The position numbers and the translations under genes are program-made. DNA of 64,000 bases from SVTX01 sp045585895 (GTDB lineage: Bacteria > Bacillota > Clostridia > Oscillospirales > CAG-272): the NCBI GenBank assembly GCA_045585895.1, contig JAZMZI010000011.1:9230-73229 (forward strand), read 5' to 3'. Positions 1-9,013 of the stretch are shown here, piece by piece. Position 1 is the first letter of the stretch, and each line of letters opens with the position of its first letter. Under the pieces are notes generated by a model. That model saw nothing but the letters and a program-made list of their open reading frames with translations, was not told where the DNA came from and searched no databases.

Positions 1-1093
1 TTTGGTTATTTCCGTTTCTAAGATCTCTTTCATCCTCATGTACGAAGGTGTCGAGCTTTTCGTCGTATTTGGAAAGGTCAACGCTGGAGGAACGGATATC
101 CACGGTCTTTGCCGCGCCCTTCTTGCTGGTTCCGTCGCCGCCCTTGGGGGTCTGCGCTCTTACTATTGCCTGAGGCTGGAACTTCTCTCTGGGAGCGGAA
201 GGAACGTAATCGTCCTTGTCCATACCCATTCCCATACCGCCTCTGTTATTGTTAAACTGAGGCTTCTGCTGGGGCTTGCGGTCGTCTCTCTTCTGAGGCG
301 CCTGTCTGTCGAAGTTGGGCGCGCTCATTTTGGAGAAGCGATCGTTATTGCTCTGCTGAGTGCCTTGAGGTCTGTCCTGTCTCTGCGCACCGCCGAAATT
401 GCCACTTTGAGGTCTGTCCTGCCTGGGCGCTCTTTCGTCGGTACGTCTGTTATTATTATTGCTCTCGGGTCTTTTATTTTCCTGAGCAGCTCTCTGCATA
501 GCCTTTTCACGGGCAGCCTTTTCAATGGCAGCGGCTCTGGCAATAGCCTCGGCTCTGTCAACCTTGGGCTGAGTCTTTATCTGGGGTGCCGCGGGCTCGG
601 GCTTAACCTCTGCGACCTTCTCCTCTTTTTTCTCTTCCTTCTTTGCTACGGGCTCTGCCTTGGCAGCGACAGGCTCCTTGGGTGTAGCTTCAGACTCCGC
701 AGCTTTCTTTTCGGGTTCTGCGGACTTTTCGGCGGTCTTTTCAGCGGGCTTCTCCGCATTCTTTTCGGACTTTTTGACAGTCTTAGGCTCTTCTTTTTCC
801 GAGGAAGCAGACTTCTCCTCCGCTTTCGCTTCGGGCTTAGCCTCCGCTACGGCTTCAGCCTTCTTTTCGATCTTGGAGGGAATATAAGTCACTCCGTCAA
901 TATAATCGTCGATTCCCTCGATCTGGTGAGCCGACGTCAATGCGTCAAAAAGGACGTCAAATTCATGAGGCTCAAGAGATTTCTGAACCTTAAGTTCAAT
1001 TCCCTTGGACGCCATTACGTCCACGATCTCTTTGCTCTTGATACCTAAGTCCTTTGCAAGCTGATTTGCTTTGATTTGAGGTTTTACTGCCAT
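1..1093 (-). CDS. infB: Translation initiation factor IF-2, N-terminal part (cut by window edge)
   Basis: IF-2 is the GTPase that places initiator fMet-tRNA on the 30S subunit. Only the N-terminal ~364 residues are here; the GTPase domain lies beyond the left edge. The protein starts MAVKPQIKANQLAKDLGIKS, the short IF2_N helical domain (residues 1-50). A long, disordered linker follows, rich in Lys/Glu/Ala/Pro (about 70-190) and then in Arg/Gln/Asn/Gly (about 190-330). The start at 1093 is fixed by homology and by an ATG 24 bases after the ylxQ stop. The Shine-Dalgarno-like GGAAAGG is rather distant (about 14 bases). It is the last visible gene of the rimP-nusA-ylxR-ylxQ-infB operon, which also supports the call. 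Confidence 0.93.
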   Translation of the reverse strand, partial: MAVKPQIKANQLAKDLGIKSKEIVDVMASKGIELKVQKSLEPHEFDVLFDALTSAHQIEGIDDYIDGVTYIPSKIEKKAEAVAEAKPEAKAEEKSASSEKEEPKTVKKSEKNAEKPAEKTAEKSAEPEKKAAESEATPKEPVAAKAEPVAKKEEKKEEKVAEVKPEPAAPQIKTQPKVDRAEAIARAAAIEKAAREKAMQRAAQENKRPESNNNNRRTDERAPRQDRPQSGNFGGAQRQDRPQGTQQSNNDRFSKMSAPNFDRQAPQKRDDRKPQQKPQFNNNRGGMGMGMDKDDYVPSAPREKFQPQAIVRAQTPKGGDGTSKKGAAKTVDIRSSSVDLSKYDEKLDTFVHEDERDLRNGNNQ

Positions 1094-1117
1094 AAATTAT
1101 ACCCATACCTTTCCGGT

Positions 1118-1471
1118 TTAGTGCATATCGGTCTCGTTCAGCCTTTCTGAAATCGCACGGCAAAAATTTGAGTCTGATATTAAAACTGCCGCTGCCGCTT
1201 TTTTCCCTACCGCCTTGCCCAAGGCGGCGCAATCAAAGGCGAGCCTTATATGCTTTACATTGTAGAACGTGCATTTGTCACTTATTTTTTTGTGCGTGTT
1301 TTCGGACGTATCCGCCGCTTCAAGAACCATTATATCGGTCTCGTCGCCGTCGTTTTTTCTCTTGAAGCTATGTTTTCTCAAATGTTCGCACACCATATCG
1401 GTGCCGATAACGGTCTTACCCGCTCTTCGGCAGATACCGATCATTCCGAGAAGATTCTTTCCGTCGCTCAT
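1118..1471 (-). CDS. ylxQ: L7Ae/L30e-family ribosomal protein (YlxQ)
   Basis: Small RNA-binding protein of the L7Ae/L30e/Gadd45 family, about 117 residues from the ATG at 1471 (MSDGKNLLGMIGICRRAGKT). The opening LLGMIGICRRAGK and the later AAAAVLISDS pattern match the kink-turn-binding fold. The upstream in-frame extension to 1540 lies inside ylxR and has no family similarity, so the internal ATG is preferred. It sits between ylxR and infB, the standard position in Bacillota. The molecular role is poorly defined in the family; binding to rRNA or another structured RNA is likely. Confidence 0.85.
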   Translation of the reverse strand: MSDGKNLLGMIGICRRAGKTVIGTDMVCEHLRKHSFKRKNDGDETDIMVLEAADTSENTHKKISDKCTFYNVKHIRLAFDCAALGKAVGKKAAAAVLISDSNFCRAISERLNETDMH

Positions 1472-1472
1472 C

Positions 1473-1760
1473 TCAAAGCTCCGCCTCCGAAATGCTTTTC
1501 TCCATTTCGTCGTATATTTCCTCGGGAATCTTACATTCAAGAACGCTTTCTATTCTCTTGGATCTTCTCGCCTTGGAAAAGCAAGAGCTTTTAGGACACA
1601 CATACGCGCCTCTGCCCGATTTTTTACCTACGAGGTCGAGCACTATCTCTCCCTCGGGGGTCCTCAGGACTCTTATCATTTCCTTCTTCGGCTTGTGCTC
1701 GTTGCATCCGAGGCACTGACGCACCGGGATCTTACGAGGCTTTTGATTATTGTTTTCCAT
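1473..1760 (-). CDS. ylxR: YlxR family RNA-binding protein
   Basis: About 95 residues. It carries the family signature RKIPVRQCLGCNEHKPKKEM, followed by the GRGAYVCP and C-x-A-R-R-S-K-R segments (DUF448/YlxR). YlxR proteins are small basic nucleic-acid-binding proteins; work in other Firmicutes links them to RNase P or to transcription regulation, so the exact role here is open. The ATG at 1760 lies 6 bases after the nusA stop. A GTG at 1769 overlapping the nusA stop is a possible alternative start. It ends 2 bases before the ylxQ start, so coupled translation is likely. Confidence 0.88.
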   Translation of the reverse strand: MENNNQKPRKIPVRQCLGCNEHKPKKEMIRVLRTPEGEIVLDLVGKKSGRGAYVCPKSSCFSKARRSKRIESVLECKIPEEIYDEMEKSISEAEL

Positions 1761-1765
1761 TATTA

Positions 1766-2818
1766 TCACATTACGGGAGAGTTCTTTTCAAGACCCTCTG
1801 CATTGATATCGATCTTAACGCCGGTAAGCTTTACTGCAAGACGAACGTTCTGACCCTTACCGCCGATGGCAAGAGAGAGCTGATCGGGAGCAACGGTAAC
1901 ACGGCACATTCTCTCGCTCTCCATTTCTGCGGAGATAACGGTTGCGGGAGAAAGGGCGGCAGCCACGTACTCCTCTATGTTCTCGCTGTATTTTATAAGC
2001 TGGATCTTTTCACCGCCAAGCTCATCGAGAATGCTCTCTATTCTCATTCCGTGAGTACCGATACAAGCACCGACTGCGTCAACGCTCTCGTCTCTGGAAT
2101 AGACCGCCACCTTGGTGGTCGAGCCCGCGTCGCGCGCTACGCCCTTTATAACCACGATGCCGTCGGTGATCTCGGGGATCTCAAGCTCAAACATACGTCT
2201 GATAAATCCGGGATGAACTCTGGAAAGAGTTACGATAGGGCCGCGAAGCTCCTTATTAACTTCCTGAACAAAGACCTTGATCTTATCTCCAACCTCGAAA
2301 TACTCGCCGGGTATCTGCTCGTTCTTAGGTAGAGTAGCATAGCCCGCGCCGGTATCAAGAAGAACGTTTCCGCTCTCATAGTCGATCTTCTGTACGGTAG
2401 CGGTAATGATCTCCTCGCGCTTTGATTCGTAAGCCTCCTGCATAGCTCTGTGCTCGCCCTCGCGGATCGCCTGAATAAGTACCGATTTTCCCGCGCCTGC
2501 GCTGAGTCGGCGGAAGTTCTTGGTCTTGACCTCAAACTCAACGGTGCCGCCGAGAACGTTTCTCTTACTTATTGCCTTAGCGTCTGCAAGCGAGATCTGA
2601 ACCGAGGGATCCTCAACGACCTCAACGACCTCCTTCTGCTGATAGACCTTTACGTCTTCCTTAACGGGGTCTATATTGACTCTGACGTTGGTATTGCTGC
2701 CGTATTCCTTCTTGAATGCGGAAACCAGAGCAGCCTCGATCTTTTCGATCATATACTCCTGCGGAATACCCTTTTCAGCCTCAAGCAGTCTGAGCGCTGC
2801 AAAAAACTCTTTGTTCAT
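1766..2818 (-). CDS. nusA: Transcription termination/antitermination factor NusA
   Basis: NusA binds RNA polymerase and nascent RNA and modulates pausing, termination and antitermination. The 350-residue length fits the Gram-positive form without the C-terminal acidic repeats. The order is an N-terminal polymerase-binding domain (about 1-125), an S1 domain (about 133-200, with GTVQKIDYESGNVLLDTGAG-like sequence) and two KH domains (about 200-345). Diagnostic strings include HPGFIRRMFELEIPEI, VGACIGTHGMRI and LAIGGKGQNVRLA. The Shine-Dalgarno AAAGGA lies about 11 bases before the ATG. It is second in the operon after rimP. Confidence 0.97.
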   Translation of the reverse strand: MNKEFFAALRLLEAEKGIPQEYMIEKIEAALVSAFKKEYGSNTNVRVNIDPVKEDVKVYQQKEVVEVVEDPSVQISLADAKAISKRNVLGGTVEFEVKTKNFRRLSAGAGKSVLIQAIREGEHRAMQEAYESKREEIITATVQKIDYESGNVLLDTGAGYATLPKNEQIPGEYFEVGDKIKVFVQEVNKELRGPIVTLSRVHPGFIRRMFELEIPEITDGIVVIKGVARDAGSTTKVAVYSRDESVDAVGACIGTHGMRIESILDELGGEKIQLIKYSENIEEYVAAALSPATVISAEMESERMCRVTVAPDQLSLAIGGKGQNVRLAVKLTGVKIDINAEGLEKNSPVM

Positions 2819-2850
2819 GTGTATTATATCCTTTCAAACATTTTTAACAA

Positions 2851-3339
2851 TTAAAACTTGGAATTTTCAAAATCGAAATAGGTTGCGATCTTGGCGATCT
2901 CTTCGGGCTTAAACGCTATATTGCTCTCCCCCGCTTCGATCACGACGTTCCCGTCGGTGTCGTACCCGCAGAGCACACCGCGGAAGACCTTGACACCGTT
3001 TTTGGGTGCGTACAGTTTGACCTCAACGTCCCAACCCTCGCACGCGTCGATATGCTGAGGCGTCTTAAGCTCGCGCTCTATACCGGGAGACGATACTTCG
3101 AGGATGTAGGATTCGCTTATAGGGTCTGCTTCGTCAAGAACGGGATCGATAGCACGGTGAAATCTCTCACAATCCTCAATGGTGATGCCTTCCTCGTTGT
3201 CGATGGTTATTCTGAGATACTTATCCGCACCTTCCTTAACGAACTCAACGTCCCAAATCCAATATCCAAGCGCCTCGGCTACGGGATCGATCAGTTGCTT
3301 GACTGTGGAGGCTACGTTCTTGTTTCCATTGACCTTCAT
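2851..3339 (-). CDS. rimP: Ribosome maturation factor RimP
   Basis: RimP helps assemble the 30S subunit. The ATG at 3339 (MKVNGNKNVAST) is preceded by AAAGGAG at good spacing, so a longer in-frame reading to 3420 is rejected; the protein is about 162 residues. Hallmarks are LRITIDNEEGITIEDCERF and the strongly conserved YILEVSSPGIERELK, followed by the SH3-like C-terminal domain. It is the first gene of the nusA-infB operon and lies just downstream of a good minus-strand promoter. Confidence 0.95.
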   Translation of the reverse strand: MKVNGNKNVASTVKQLIDPVAEALGYWIWDVEFVKEGADKYLRITIDNEEGITIEDCERFHRAIDPVLDEADPISESYILEVSSPGIERELKTPQHIDACEGWDVEVKLYAPKNGVKVFRGVLCGYDTDGNVVIEAGESNIAFKPEEIAKIATYFDFENSKF

Positions 3340-3427
3340 AAGCAGTTCTCCTTTTACCGTTCTTTTTTCGACAAAATTTAAGAGTGGATCCTCAAACCCA
3401 CTCCAGCTTACATTATACACTATATGG

Positions 3428-3456
3428 ATTATATCACATTTTTTTCACTTTTGCAA
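3428..3456 (-). promoter_or_regulatory. Sigma-A-type promoter for the rimP-nusA-infB operon
   Basis: Reading the minus strand, TTGCAA (3456-3451) is separated by 17 bases from a perfect TATAAT (3433-3428). It is about 90 bases upstream of rimP. It shares the intergenic region with the divergent promoter for the 3691 gene. Confidence 0.75.
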
Positions 3457-3597
3457 TAGTTTTTTGAAATTTTTTATTATTTTTATCTTTTTTGTTCAAA
3501 AGATCGGTTTTTTATATATTAACCAACGTTTTGTTGTGCTATTCTTTCAAAATTTGCTTAAATTAATTTATTAATGAAGTAAAATTTCGAAATAGTG

Positions 3598-3626
3598 TTT
3601 ACAAATCGGAATGAATGTGATATAAT
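3598..3626 (+). promoter_or_regulatory. Sigma-A-type promoter for the yybS-gdpP-rplI-dnaB operon
   Basis: TTTACA (3598-3603), a 17-base spacer and TATAAT (3621-3626) lie 65 bases before the ATG at 3691. The rest of the 3340-3690 interval is AT-rich and holds no gene. Confidence 0.75.
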
Positions 3627-3690
3627 ATTATAATGTATTATTATGTGAAGTGTTGTCTTTTATCCGATCGCTTCACGGAAAGGAGAGAAT

Positions 3691-4920
3691 ATGCCGAACA
3701 AACGAACAAACACAAACATTCCAGAAACGAACGGCATCAACGATCTTTCGCTGCTTGAAAGAGATACCTGTGAGCAGTTTCCCGTAAAGATCACCCTTGT
3801 GCTGTCACTTACCGTAATACTTACGTCGCTGACTCTCTCCTTGTTTATTGCCGGATTTACCGACGCTTCGCTTATAACGGCTTGGGGCACATGTCTTTTA
3901 TGCTCGGTGGTTATGTTTACCACATCGAAAAAAATATCCCAAGCCGTATGGAAGACCCTCGGTCTCGCCTTAGCCGTTTCATTTTTCGGCTACCCCGTGA
4001 TCCCCGCGCTTATCTTTGGCGGAATCATTTCAATAGGCGCTTTTTCCGCCCTCGTGACCTCCGCAAAGGGACGCGGTCTGCTCGTTCCCTTCCTGCTTCC
4101 GATAGCTTCTTACGCGCTTGCTTTTACAATCATCGGGGATCCGCTCGTCTCGCTATCAGCGCCGATCGCGATCCTTCCCGCCGTCCCTATGGGCATCACC
4201 GCAAGAAAAAAAGCGGGGATGACTACGTCCGTAGTGGCATCTGCGGCAGTGATGCTCTCTCTCGCAATCGGAACGGCTGCTTTGGCGGTCTTCTTAAATT
4301 ACGGAGAATTGACGGAAGGAGCCGTCAGGCTCGCCGTGAGCGACATTACGAATTTGGTCTTTGCGTCTACCGAAGATGCTTTGGCGTCGTTTGAAGGAAT
4401 AGAGTACACCGAAGCCATCCGCAACGAAATGACCCTTGCTGTTGAAACTTACGTCAATTCCGCTATCGGAATCACTATGGCGACATGCGTTACCGCAGCG
4501 TACGCGGCAATAAGGATACAGCATTCTCTTTTCGACGCATACGGCCTTGACGAGCACCTTTCGTCCCAAACTACCACCGTTACCGTCAGCCTCGCCGCAG
4601 TCGGCGTCTACGCTCTCGCGTACGTGCTGTCCTTCTCGCTGGATTCTTCAAACGGTCTGTCGATCGTCGGAGCGGTGAGCGGCAACATCTGTCTGGCTTT
4701 AACTCCCTGTCTTGTCTTTATGGGGTTTGCGGCGATCAAGGAATTGCCCAAAAAGCTCGGAGCGCGCGGCGCTCTGCTTTCCGCCGCCTTGATTTTGGCA
4801 ACGTTATTTTTGATCTTCATCTTCCCGTCTTTCATCGCCGTAGTCGGCGCAGTATACGTAATAATAACCTCCATCGATGCGTGGGCAAAGGAATTTTACA
4901 GCAAAGGAGATAATCAATGA
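3691..4920 (+). CDS. DUF2232 (YybS-like) integral membrane protein
   Basis: A 409-residue polytopic membrane protein with about 8-9 hydrophobic segments. Its position directly before gdpP, with a 4-base ATGA overlap, and before rplI and dnaB is the classical yybS-yybT-rplI-dnaC order of Bacillus and Clostridia; the YybS/DUF2232 assignment rests on this order plus the membrane topology. The function is unknown in the family. The genetic link to a c-di-AMP phosphodiesterase suggests a membrane partner or transporter, but that is inference. The start is fixed by AAGGAGAG 5 bases upstream. A hydrophilic N-terminus of about 25 residues precedes the first membrane segment. Confidence 0.75.
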   Translation: MPNKRTNTNIPETNGINDLSLLERDTCEQFPVKITLVLSLTVILTSLTLSLFIAGFTDASLITAWGTCLLCSVVMFTTSKKISQAVWKTLGLALAVSFFGYPVIPALIFGGIISIGAFSALVTSAKGRGLLVPFLLPIASYALAFTIIGDPLVSLSAPIAILPAVPMGITARKKAGMTTSVVASAAVMLSLAIGTAALAVFLNYGELTEGAVRLAVSDITNLVFASTEDALASFEGIEYTEAIRNEMTLAVETYVNSAIGITMATCVTAAYAAIRIQHSLFDAYGLDEHLSSQTTTVTVSLAAVGVYALAYVLSFSLDSSNGLSIVGAVSGNICLALTPCLVFMGFAAIKELPKKLGARGALLSAALILATLFLIFIFPSFIAVVGAVYVIITSIDAWAKEFYSKGDNQ

Positions 4921-7103
4921 GCATAAAATCACCTACCAAAAACAAAAATACTGCTCAAAGCAGGCGGCAGGCGAGGTTCAGCGTTGACCTCAGCTTTCCC
5001 ATGATCTTTTGCGCTGCCGAAGCAATATTGCTTCTCGGTGCTCTCGTTTTGCTTGACCGTTTCTCTGAATTTAACCGAAACGGAGCCGCTTTTTCAACCA
5101 CTGTACTGACCTTCTTTGCCATCTACCTCGTAACGGCAGGATTTGTATGCATCTTTTATTTTACGAAATCCATCAGATCCAAAAAGGCCATATACGAGGC
5201 GTCGCAGATAGAGACCGAGATCTACGATATGTTCCGATACATAATCGACTACCCCTATGCCATTGTTGACCGTGACGGCAAGGTAAAGGTCATGAACGGT
5301 GCGCTTCAGGACATTCTCGGACACAAAAAAGCGCTCAGCGGCATTTCGCTCTCTCAATTCTGCTCCGTTCCGATAAATACTATCAGCGCAAACGCAAAAA
5401 ACAAAAACGAATATATCAGCGAAGCTCTCCACGATCTTCCCGGTGACTCGACAATAGAGCAGGTCTCTGTCACCCGCCTTTCCGACGGAAGAAGATACGA
5501 AGTTGAATCATACGTTTTCAAAGTGAAATCCGAGAATTATTTTTTCACGGTATTCAAGGATATCGAAGATTATCTTTCGGTACTTGAAAGAGAGGAAAGC
5601 GAAAGCCCCGTCGTGGCGTTCATCGTACTTGATAACCTTCAGGAACTGACCCAATACGTTCGCGCAGACTACCGTCTCGCATCTACAGAGGCTGAAAATA
5701 TAATCAAATCGTGGGTCTCCGAAATGAACGGATTTATCCGCGAATACGAGAACGACAAGTATATCGCGGTATTCTCCAAAAAAGAGCTGGACAGGCAAAT
5801 GCTTCTGGATTTTGACATTCAGAGAAAGATAATGTCCCTCAAAGTAGGTGACAACAGCTTCCCCATCACCGTTTCAATGGGTATCGCCTCCTTTCGAGGC
5901 ACGCTGAAGGAGATGGAGAAGGCGGCGTCCGACGCTCTTAACATAGCTATTCAGCGAGGAGGAAATCAAGTCGCCATAAGACGCGAGGACTCTAACGGTT
6001 ACGCATTCTTCGGCGGAACGCATAAAACTATGGAAAACAACACCGCCATAGTATCAAGAGTAGGCGGCGATATTCTTGAAAGCAAGATAAAGAACGCAGA
6101 CAGAGTTCTTATTATGGGACATTCCAATCCCGACTTCGACTCTATCGGCTCCTGCGTAGGTATGGCAAGCTTTGCAATGGCAGTCATCGAAAGCGTGCAT
6201 GCCGACAAATCCCCCTCAGACCGTCCCAAAGTAAATATAGTTATCAACAAAAACGTAGAATCTTTTAAAATATGCTACGCTCAGCTTGAACCGCTCAATA
6301 TTTATGAAAGCGTATTCATCAGTGCGGAGGACGCAAGAGATCTGGTGACGGGCGACACGGTGCTTCTTATCTGCGACGTTAACAATCCGTACATTTTCGA
6401 AGCTCCCGAGCTTGCCAAAAACGTTTCGAAGATCGCAGTAATAGATCACCACAGACTCACCGCCGCTCTTCCCTTTGAACCTTTTCTCCAGTATATCGAA
6501 GCGACAAAATCGTCCGCCAGCGAGATAGTTTCCGAGATCTTTTTCAGAAGCAAGTACGCTGATAAGCTTCACAAGGAGGAAGCCGAGGTGCTTCTCTCGG
6601 GTATTATGCTTGACACCAACAATTATACGAGAAACGCAGGCGCTCAAACCTTTGAGATAACCCACTATCTCTACACGCGCGGTGCTCACACCTCGGTAGT
6701 GCGCGAATTCTTCAACGAAAGCCTTGACGAGCTTATGCTTACGGGCGAATTCGAATCAAAAGCCCGTATCTACCGCGATTCCATAGCGATCACTTGGATG
6801 GCGCTCGACCGCCCCTCCACCCCCGAGGACAGAATAGTTGCCTCCAAGGTGGCAGACAAGCTGCTGCGTATCAAAGACGTGGAAGCATCCTTCGCGCTGG
6901 TAAAAATGGATAACGACGTAGTTATTTCGGGACGAAGCAAGGGCGGCATCAACGTTCAGCTTATTCTTGAAAGACTTAAGGGCGGCGGCCACTTTGACAT
7001 TGCGGGAGCGCAGGTCAAGAACTCCAGCCTCACCAAAACCTTCGAAATGCTCAAAGACGCAATAGACGATTATTTCGAATACGACCACAAACAAAAAACA
7101 TAA
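4917..7103 (+). CDS. gdpP: Cyclic-di-AMP phosphodiesterase GdpP (YybT)
   Basis: Membrane-anchored enzyme that hydrolyses c-di-AMP, 728 residues. Two transmembrane helices lie at about 27-47 and 60-83. A PAS-like domain (about 105-200) and a degenerate GGDEF domain without the GGDEF signature (about 226-355) follow. The DHH catalytic domain contains MGHSNPDFDSIGS (from about residue 400) and IDHH (about 509-512). The DHHA1 domain ends with GGGHFDIAGAQ (about 689). All the metal-binding motifs are visible, so it should be active. It overlaps the DUF2232 gene by 4 bases and is followed 31 bases later by rplI, indicating one operon. Confidence 0.95.
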   Translation: MSIKSPTKNKNTAQSRRQARFSVDLSFPMIFCAAEAILLLGALVLLDRFSEFNRNGAAFSTTVLTFFAIYLVTAGFVCIFYFTKSIRSKKAIYEASQIETEIYDMFRYIIDYPYAIVDRDGKVKVMNGALQDILGHKKALSGISLSQFCSVPINTISANAKNKNEYISEALHDLPGDSTIEQVSVTRLSDGRRYEVESYVFKVKSENYFFTVFKDIEDYLSVLEREESESPVVAFIVLDNLQELTQYVRADYRLASTEAENIIKSWVSEMNGFIREYENDKYIAVFSKKELDRQMLLDFDIQRKIMSLKVGDNSFPITVSMGIASFRGTLKEMEKAASDALNIAIQRGGNQVAIRREDSNGYAFFGGTHKTMENNTAIVSRVGGDILESKIKNADRVLIMGHSNPDFDSIGSCVGMASFAMAVIESVHADKSPSDRPKVNIVINKNVESFKICYAQLEPLNIYESVFISAEDARDLVTGDTVLLICDVNNPYIFEAPELAKNVSKIAVIDHHRLTAALPFEPFLQYIEATKSSASEIVSEIFFRSKYADKLHKEEAEVLLSGIMLDTNNYTRNAGAQTFEITHYLYTRGAHTSVVREFFNESLDELMLTGEFESKARIYRDSIAITWMALDRPSTPEDRIVASKVADKLLRIKDVEASFALVKMDNDVVISGRSKGGINVQLILERLKGGGHFDIAGAQVKNSSLTKTFEMLKDAIDDYFEYDHKQKT

Positions 7104-7134
7104 CGCAAAATTATAAAACCTAAGGAGGTTTATT

Positions 7135-7578
7135 ATGAAAGTATTACTTTTAGCCGACGTTAAGGGTCAGGGCAAAAAAGATCAGATAGTAGAAGTGTCG
7201 GACGGATATGCACGCAACTTCCTTTTCCCCAAAAAGCTCGCCGTTGCCGCAGACGCAAAGGTCATGAGCGAAGCCAAGAGTAAGGAAGAAGCAAAGCAAT
7301 TCCGTCTCAAAGAAGAAAAGGCGGCGGCAAAGACTCTAGCGGAGAAGATCGCCACCCTGACCGTTAAAATATCAGCGACCTCCGGTGCCGACGGACGTCT
7401 CTACGGCTCCGTTACCTCAAAGGATATCGCCGAGGCGCTTTCCAAGCAACACAAGATAGATATAGACAAGAAAAAGCTGGTTCTTGCCGAAAACATCAAG
7501 GCTTACGGAACCTACAACGTTGAAGTAAAGGTATATCCCGAGATCAGCGCTACCCTCAAGGTTTCCGTAACCGAGTGA
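7135..7578 (+). CDS. rplI: 50S ribosomal protein bL9
   Basis: 147 residues, normal length for bL9. The N-terminal domain reads MKVLLLADVKGQGKKDQIVE and contains DGYARNFLFPKKLA, both diagnostic. A long connecting helix (about 45-75) and the C-terminal domain with GADGRLYGSVTSKDIAEAL follow. A strong TAAGGAGG ribosome site precedes the ATG. Confidence 0.98.
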   Translation: MKVLLLADVKGQGKKDQIVEVSDGYARNFLFPKKLAVAADAKVMSEAKSKEEAKQFRLKEEKAAAKTLAEKIATLTVKISATSGADGRLYGSVTSKDIAEALSKQHKIDIDKKKLVLAENIKAYGTYNVEVKVYPEISATLKVSVTE

Positions 7579-7622
7579 TCTTTTAGCTCACACGGAGCAA
7601 AATTAATTATTTGGAGTAAAAA

Positions 7623-8981
7623 ATGGCTGAAGATATTATCAGAAAGCTGCCCTTCTCCGCCATTGCGGAGCAATCCTTATTAGGCTCTATCCTCATTGAT
7701 CCCCAGTGTATAAATCTTGTGGCGGACACTATTTCGTCGGACGATTTTTATCTTGAGGAAAACAGACAGATCTATCTTGCTATGCACGGTCTTTTCGTCA
7801 CCAACAGCCAGATAGATATCGTCACTCTTATCGATGAGTTAGTTAAAAAGGGCATATATTCAAAATCGGGCGGAGAGGAATACATAAAGGTCATCGCAGA
7901 GACGGTTCCCAACGCCCTCAACGTAAGGGATTACGCCAAGATCGTTAAAGACAAGAGCATTTTGCGTCAGCTTATCACGATGTGCGCGGAGGTATCCGAC
8001 GCGGCATACTCCGAGCAGGACGAGGTTGCGGGAATTCTTGAGTCGGCGCAGAGCAAGCTCTATTCCATAACTCAGGGACGCGAAACCAAGAACTTCCGTC
8101 ACATCCGTGAAGTACTTACTGACGTTTACGCGCACTTAAACGAGCTTCGTACCAATCCCGAAGCAAGCGCGGGAACCTCCACGGGATTCCGCTCTCTTGA
8201 CCGAGTACTTGCGGGAATGGGCAACAGTGACCTCGTTATCGTCGGAGCGCGCCCCGGTATGGGTAAGACCTCCTTCTGTCTTAATATAGGAACTAACGTT
8301 GCAAAGCAGACGAAAAAAGCCGTTGCTATATTCTCTCTCGAGATGTCTGCTGAGCAGCTTGTAAGCAGAGTTATTTCCAGCGAGGCACTCATCGACAGCT
8401 ACGCTCTTCGTACGGGTGAGCTTAAACCCGAGGAATGGGGTCACATCGCTCAGGCAGCATCCTCTCTTTCGGGATGCGACATCCTTATCGACGACACTCC
8501 CGGTATTTCCGTCACCAAAATGAAGGCAAAGCTTCGCCGCGTTGAAAATCTCGGTCTGGTGGTTATAGACTACCTCCAGCTTATGCAGTCCGACAAGAAG
8601 ATAGAAAACAGAACCCAGGAGGTCTCCGAGATCTCGCGTTCTTTGAAGATACTCGCAAAGGAGCTTAACGTTCCCGTCATCTGCTGCTCTCAGCTTTCCC
8701 GTGGAACCGAGGCTAACACCAATAAGCGTCCTATGATCTCTCACCTCCGTGAATCGGGATCTATCGAGCAGGACGCCGACGTAATTATCTTCCTTTACAG
8801 AGACGAATACTATAAAAATGCCGAGGGTGGCGACAGCGTTGCTCCCGACACCGAGCAGAACGTGGCGGAAATAATTATTGCAAAGAACCGTCACGGCTCC
8901 ACCGACACAGTAAAGGTAGGCTGGACGGGTCGCTACACCAAGTTCCGCGAGCTTGCCAACGAAGGCGATCTGCCACAGTAA
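7623..8981 (+). CDS. dnaB: Replicative DNA helicase DnaB
   Basis: Hexameric 5'-3' helicase of the replication fork (called dnaC in Bacillus), 452 residues. The N-terminal DnaB domain starts with LPFSAIAEQSLLGSILIDP. The RecA-like C-terminal domain has Walker A GARPGMGKT (from residue 208), then LEMSAEQLVSR, Walker B LVVIDYLQLM and ISHLRESGSIEQDADVIIFL. No intein is visible. The Shine-Dalgarno GGAG lies 7 bases upstream. It follows rplI by 44 bases, as usual in Bacillota. Confidence 0.97.
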   Translation: MAEDIIRKLPFSAIAEQSLLGSILIDPQCINLVADTISSDDFYLEENRQIYLAMHGLFVTNSQIDIVTLIDELVKKGIYSKSGGEEYIKVIAETVPNALNVRDYAKIVKDKSILRQLITMCAEVSDAAYSEQDEVAGILESAQSKLYSITQGRETKNFRHIREVLTDVYAHLNELRTNPEASAGTSTGFRSLDRVLAGMGNSDLVIVGARPGMGKTSFCLNIGTNVAKQTKKAVAIFSLEMSAEQLVSRVISSEALIDSYALRTGELKPEEWGHIAQAASSLSGCDILIDDTPGISVTKMKAKLRRVENLGLVVIDYLQLMQSDKKIENRTQEVSEISRSLKILAKELNVPVICCSQLSRGTEANTNKRPMISHLRESGSIEQDADVIIFLYRDEYYKNAEGGDSVAPDTEQNVAEIIIAKNRHGSTDTVKVGWTGRYTKFRELANEGDLPQ

Positions 8982-9013
8982 GACTACACAAATAATAATA
9001 TCGGAGATCATTT

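Noticed and set aside
2..1048. Long plus-strand open frame opposite infB
   Set aside because: The minus strand gives a clear IF-2 N-terminus; the plus-strand translation is a low-complexity mirror of its Lys/Glu/Ala codons.
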